Part shown: positions 22,662 through 25,916 of the stretch, in pieces | Position numbering within the stretch: position 1 is the first letter of the stretch | Layout: each line of letters starts with the position of its first letter | From: a virus | Length of the DNA: 25,916 bases | Direction: 5' to 3' (one strand) | IMG/VR virus record: IMGVR_UViG_3300036766_000091 | Coordinates: 1-25,916 of that record | The notes under the pieces: generated by a model | Database searches by the model: none | Seen by the model: the letters and a program-made list of their open reading frames with translations, nothing else | Told to the model about the DNA's origin: nothing | Made by a program: the position numbers and the translations under genes

Positions 22662-22753
22662 AGATTCCGCGACTGCCCGAAGAATTTGTCGAACGCTCCA
22701 CAGATATATAGCACGGCCAAGATTAGCAGAATGGTTCCAATCCGGATGCACAT
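22658..22753 (-). CDS. Candidate minus-strand micro-membrane protein
   Basis: 31 residues on the minus strand, ATG at 22753-22751, stop at 22660-22658, convergent with the preceding plus gene. After MCIR comes a clean hydrophobic helix (IGTILLILAVLYICGAF), then a polar, basic end (DKFFGQSRNL). A GAGAGG sequence lies four to nine bases upstream of the ATG on that strand. It fills most of a gap where the plus strand has no convincing gene. It would be the only minus-strand gene in the window. Such peptides are found as holin-like or DUF3309-like membrane proteins, but the length is so short that chance cannot be excluded. Confidence 0.35.
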   Translation of the reverse strand: MCIRIGTILLILAVLYICGAFDKFFGQSRNL

Positions 22754-22806
22754 ACAGCCTCTCGCCCCCTATTCCATTCCCCCGGGAGCCAGAAAGTCAA
22801 GTTTCC

Positions 22807-22932
22807 ATGCCCTGGACCAGACGCCAGTTCCTGTACTTGCTCTCCAAATCGTCTCCGCTGACCGAGGCCCAGAAGGCTAGGATGCTGGCGGAGCGCAAGC
22901 GCAATCCCGGCCTGATTAAGCGCAAGGTCTGA
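22807..22932 (+). CDS. Small basic phage protein (MPWT...LLSKxSPLT type)
   Basis: 41 residues from ATG 22807. MPWTRRQFLYLLSKSSPLTE, then AQKARMLAERKRNPGLIKRK, closely follows a recurrent pattern of tiny phage proteins (MPWTxxQxRYLLSKxSPLxxxQKxKMxxELxxNP). These are found between virion genes and have no assigned function. The upstream in-frame extension to 22615 is rejected, as it runs across the previous gene's end and a low-quality region. No strong ribosome-binding site is seen. Confidence 0.65.
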   Translation: MPWTRRQFLYLLSKSSPLTEAQKARMLAERKRNPGLIKRKV

Positions 22933-22968
22933 ATCTACGTAAATCCATAGAACGCGCCAGGCTCTAAT

Positions 22969-23079
22969 ATGAGCGCCCTTCGCCGTCTTTTCGCCCCAAA
23001 GCACAAGCGAAGGCTAGGCGAAGGCCCAGGGGCAGGTACGCGCGGGTACACAGGCAAGACTGAGAGGAGTCCGACGTGA
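22969..23079 (+). CDS. Candidate micro-gene before tail fibre
   Basis: 36 residues: MSALRRLFAPKHKRRLGEGP followed by GAGTRGYTGKTERSPT. Very basic. Its TGA overlaps the GTG start of the tail-fibre gene (GTGA 23076-23079), the same coupling used throughout this genome, which favours a real gene. No ribosome site was seen upstream of its ATG. Function unknown. Confidence 0.45.
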   Translation: MSALRRLFAPKHKRRLGEGPGAGTRGYTGKTERSPT

Positions 23080-24053
23080 TATTCCCCTATCCCCGATTCC
23101 ACGGGACTGACCCCACGACAGGCACCCCCTTGGCGGCAGGGAAGGTGTATTTCAAGCTGGCTGGGACGGCTACGGACCACGACTCCTATGCTGACGCCGC
23201 CCTGACCACCCCAAACACCAATCCCGTCGAACTTGACGGCGCCGGGGAAGCGACCATCTTCCTGGATCCGGCCATCGCCTACAAGGTCATCCTAACTGAC
23301 GCTTATGACGCGGAGGTGTGGACGGTTGACGGAGTACAGACCCCGGAGGGCGGGGAGTTTACCGCCCTTGCGGTGGTTAGTGACGGCTCGATCGGTGGCA
23401 ACCTGGGCGTAACCGGAACGGTGACGGCCAACAGGTTGATAGTGGCCGACTCTACCGAAGTGGCGAACCTGAATGCCGCCACGCTCAAAGGAAAGACTTG
23501 GGCGGTCCCCGACCCTATCGGCGCCACTACTCCCACGTCAGGCGCTTTCACGTCGCTCTCGGCCAGCGGCGATGCCGCCATCACGGGAAACGAGGCGGTA
23601 GGCGGAAGCCAGGACGTGGCTGGGGCGGTGACGCACCACGCCGAAGTCACATATCAAACAGCCAATGCCGCCAAGTGGATTCGCGCCTGCAACTCCGAAG
23701 AAATCACGCTCTCAACCGGTGGGACGACTACTGATTCCGCCACCAACCTGCTCCCGAGCAACAGCATCATCGAAGCCGTAGTAGCGCGGGTCACTGCGAC
23801 CATCGCAACCGCGACGGACTGGAAGGTTGGCGACCCGACGCAGGGAGCCCGGTTCCTCGCCGCGACCACTGACCTTGCCTCGGGAACGGTCAAGGTATGT
23901 CTGCTGCACATGGATCCGACGGTTGCAACGGCAAACCTAGGGCCGGTGCAAACCACCAGTGCGAAGCTGCGGGTGACGACTACGGGGACACCGACTACCG
24001 GGAAAATCCGATTCTCCGTTTTCTACCGCCAGTTTGTGGCACCAACCTCATGA
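23076..24053 (+). CDS. Tail fibre/spike protein with head-binding-like N-terminus
   Basis: 325 residues, GTG 23076 with AGAGGAG about eight bases upstream. The first 90 residues match the usual particle-binding start of phage fibres: FHGTDPTTGTPLAAGKVYFK, TATDHDSYADAALTTPNTNP, VELDGAGEATIFLDPAIAYK. Then follow Thr/Gly/Val-rich beta repeats (GNLGVTGTVTANRLIVADST; GATTPTSGAFTSLSASGDAA) typical of a trimeric shaft. The C-terminal 130 residues (from ITLSTGGTTTDSATNLLPSN) form a beta domain that ends ...KIRFSVFYRQFVAPTS, as in several fibre tip domains. No endosialidase-like auto-protease is visible. It should bind the host surface. Confidence 0.8.
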   Translation: MIFPYPRFHGTDPTTGTPLAAGKVYFKLAGTATDHDSYADAALTTPNTNPVELDGAGEATIFLDPAIAYKVILTDAYDAEVWTVDGVQTPEGGEFTALAVVSDGSIGGNLGVTGTVTANRLIVADSTEVANLNAATLKGKTWAVPDPIGATTPTSGAFTSLSASGDAAITGNEAVGGSQDVAGAVTHHAEVTYQTANAAKWIRACNSEEITLSTGGTTTDSATNLLPSNSIIEAVVARVTATIATATDWKVGDPTQGARFLAATTDLASGTVKVCLLHMDPTVATANLGPVQTTSAKLRVTTTGTPTTGKIRFSVFYRQFVAPTS

Positions 24054-24061
24054 GAGAGCCC

Positions 24062-25916
24062 ATGCGAAAATTGCTTCTAATCCTGTTCCTGGCGGCGGCT
24101 GCCGGCGCCCAAGTCGTAGTGCCCGGCTCTGGCTCGGGGACTACCACGGCCCCTGCCGGCCCATCGACCAAGGTGGTGCCTAAGAGCTGTTCCGGGACGG
24201 ACAAGTTCTCCCGCGTGGATGCCGCCGGAAACTTGACCTGTTCGGCGGACGTTAGTGGCGGAGCTGGGTCGCTCGCACTGGCTGACCTGACGGACGTGGA
24301 TGCGACTACGGGTTCGGGTGCTACGGTGATGTTCAACGCCGTTCCGGTGCTGCTCGGCTACACGGTAGCGACTTTGCCGGCGGCGGGAACGGCGGGAAGA
24401 ATCGCGGTGGTGAATGACGCCGCTACGGCAGGAAGCTGCACTTCTGGAGGCGGGTCAGCCCTCGCGTTTTGCCGGGATTCCGGTTCGGCGTGGCAACCGC
24501 TAGGAGATGGAGGCGGATCAGGCCACAATCTCCTGAGCGCGACCCACAGCGACACGCTAGGGGCGAGCGTAGTGCTGGGCGACCTGATAGCCGGGAACGC
24601 GACTCCTAAGTGGGCGCGGGTCGCCGGCAATATCACAACCGCCAAACAGTACCTCAGTCAGACGGGGAATGGCAGCATCTCGGCGGTTCCGGCTTGGGCG
24701 ACAATCGCCGAAGCCGATGTCACCAACCTGGCGACCGACCTCGGGAATAAGGTTCCAACCTCGCGTAACATCGGAACGACCGGGCCGCTGGGGGGTGGCG
24801 GCGCCCTCTCCGGTGATCTGACATTGACCTGTACCGGATGCTTGACATCGGTGACGGCCCACAACCTACTCAGCGCCACGCACGGAGACACTACGGCAGC
24901 CTCCGCTACCCGTGGGGACATGGTTGCGGCCATCGGGGCCTCACCGAAATGGGAGCGCGTGGCTCACTCCGCCGCTACCGGAGGTTACTGGAAATGGAAC
25001 GGCACGGACGTGGTGGCTTCTACCGGAGCCGCATCGGGGACAGGGACGCCGACCGCCTGTACCAATCAGGCCGTGACCGGCTTCACGCTGGCTACCGACG
25101 CCGCGCCAACCAGCACTTGCACCACGCTCACGTCGTCGTTCATTGATAAGACAACGTTCAGCGCGGTCACCTGGCTGGCGAACGCCGATTCCACCTGGAC
25201 GTTCGACACCACAGGCGCTACTAGCCCGGTGTTTAGCTTCACCGGGTCGAACATCAACGTCTCTACTGGCGGCCTGCAGGTTGGCGGGAATGCGGTACTG
25301 ACCGGGAACCAGAGCATCACGCTCTCCGGGGACGTTACGGGAACCGGGGCAACGGCCATCACCACGGTCAACGTGAACCTGCCGGACGGGGTGACTCAAG
25401 CGGGGCATCTGCTGGTATCGGGCATGGCGGCCCCCGCTTCGCCAGCGTCGGGCAAGGTCAAGGTTTTCTTCGACTCAACCGACCTGCGCTTCCATGACAA
25501 GAACGCTTCCGGCATCATCGGCACGACCGTCGTGGCGGATGCCGGAGCAAGCAACAATTTCCTCACCGCTATCAGCGCGGCAGGGGCTATCAGCAAGGCG
25601 CAGCCAGCATTCACGAATCTTAGTGGGTCGGCTACGGATGGCCAGGTGCCGGACGGAATCACCCTCTCACAGAACGTAGTGACCGACTGGCAAGACTGGA
25701 CGGAGATTGCGGCCCCAGCATCCCCCGCGGCCGGGAAAGCGCGGGTCTACGCCAAGACCTCATCCGGGGAACTATGCGCCAAGTCAAGTGGTGGAGTAGA
25801 AACCTGTATGTCGGCAGGGACCGGCGGAGGAGCGAACACAGCCCTCTCCAACCTGGCATCCGTCTCCATCAATGCCGCGCTGGTCCCGCAGACCACACTT
25901 GATTTGGGCGATAGCA
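24062..25916 (+). CDS. Large tail-fibre-like protein with signal-peptide-like start (3' end outside window)
   Basis: At least 618 residues, open to the window end. ATG 24062 is chosen; ATG 24050 (ATGA overlap with the previous stop) would add MREP. The start MRKLLLILFLAAAAGAQ looks like a Sec signal peptide with cleavage after AGA. The rest is low-complexity beta: Thr/Gly/Ala-rich, with two copies of an HNLLSATHxDTxxAS module (from 24524 and 24860) and two of AAPASPAxGKxxV (from 25427 and 25709). Near the edge comes ALSNLASVSINAALVPQTTL and DLGDS, a motif I know from phage structural proteins that lead into fibre tips. Likely a second fibre or a phage-encoded surface protein. Confidence 0.75.
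   Translation, partial: MRKLLLILFLAAAAGAQVVVPGSGSGTTTAPAGPSTKVVPKSCSGTDKFSRVDAAGNLTCSADVSGGAGSLALADLTDVDATTGSGATVMFNAVPVLLGYTVATLPAAGTAGRIAVVNDAATAGSCTSGGGSALAFCRDSGSAWQPLGDGGGSGHNLLSATHSDTLGASVVLGDLIAGNATPKWARVAGNITTAKQYLSQTGNGSISAVPAWATIAEADVTNLATDLGNKVPTSRNIGTTGPLGGGGALSGDLTLTCTGCLTSVTAHNLLSATHGDTTAASATRGDMVAAIGASPKWERVAHSAATGGYWKWNGTDVVASTGAASGTGTPTACTNQAVTGFTLATDAAPTSTCTTLTSSFIDKTTFSAVTWLANADSTWTFDTTGATSPVFSFTGSNINVSTGGLQVGGNAVLTGNQSITLSGDVTGTGATAITTVNVNLPDGVTQAGHLLVSGMAAPASPASGKVKVFFDSTDLRFHDKNASGIIGTTVVADAGASNNFLTAISAAGAISKAQPAFTNLSGSATDGQVPDGITLSQNVVTDWQDWTEIAAPASPAAGKARVYAKTSSGELCAKSSGGVETCMSAGTGGGANTALSNLASVSINAALVPQTTLDLGDS
24524..24964 (+). repeat. Duplicated 34-35-residue module in the large fibre
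   Basis: Module 1 (24524-24625) and module 2 (24860-24964) both begin HNLLSATH and end PKW-x-RVA, with a GD-[LM]-[IV]-A centre. About two thirds of the positions match. The DNA has diverged, so the duplication is not recent. It is probably a repeated shaft element. Confidence 0.75.

Noticed and set aside
22723-23004. Minus-strand frame of 93 codons
   Set aside because: It overlaps the plausible plus micro-genes, has no motif, and differs from the short hydrophobic minus frame that was kept.

Overview
The window is a contiguous piece of a tailed-phage (or prophage) genome with a P22-like, short-tailed virion plan. It is GC-rich and almost every gene lies on the + strand. From about 7 kb on, gene order follows the P22 morphogenesis cluster: small terminase candidate, large terminase, portal, scaffold, coat, gp4-like and gp10-like head completion proteins, two proteins at the gp26/gp14 positions, three injection-protein candidates, then tail fibres. 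No integrase, repressor, endolysin, tRNA, CRISPR array or host gene was recognised, so lifestyle and host are not fixed by this sequence. The secreted-protein-like leader of the last gene and the overall composition would fit a soil Gram-negative host such as Acidobacteriota, but that is a guess.

Layout. (1) 1-6637: the end of a replication protein, then about twenty small early genes packed with 4-base ATGA/GTGA overlaps. They include an alanine-rich Imm-5-like protein encoded by a GCC microsatellite, a VRR-NUC nuclease, a winged-helix protein, a DUF551 protein, two HNH-type endonucleases and a striking run of small CxxC (probably zinc-binding) proteins. (2) 6766-12201: packaging and head start: a small conserved protein, DUF5681 small-terminase candidate, TerL, a 94-residue protein, portal and scaffold. 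(3) 12205-15414: coat protein followed by two paralogous small capsid-associated proteins, each junction marked by a GC-rich hairpin, then an unexpected glycosyltransferase-methyltransferase fusion and a 59-residue protein. (4) 15418-18491: gp4-like and gp10-like head completion proteins, then two genes at the tail-needle and gp14 positions. (5) 18491-22661: three long Ala/Gly/Gln-rich proteins, likely ejected with the DNA. (6) 22662-23075: a gap holding micro-ORFs, including a hydrophobic one on the minus strand. (7) 23076-25916: two tail-fibre-like genes; the second has a Sec signal-peptide-like start and runs off the window.

How the parts work together. TerS/TerL and the portal package DNA into a shell of scaffold plus coat; the gp4- and gp10-like proteins close the portal; the injection proteins ride inside the head; the fibres bind the cell. 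The two small proteins behind the coat gene probably decorate the capsid. The glycosyltransferase-methyltransferase next to them is the best candidate for something undescribed: it could build and cap a glycan on a virion protein or on the host surface. All functions are inferred from sequence reading and remembered family features; no database search was run.
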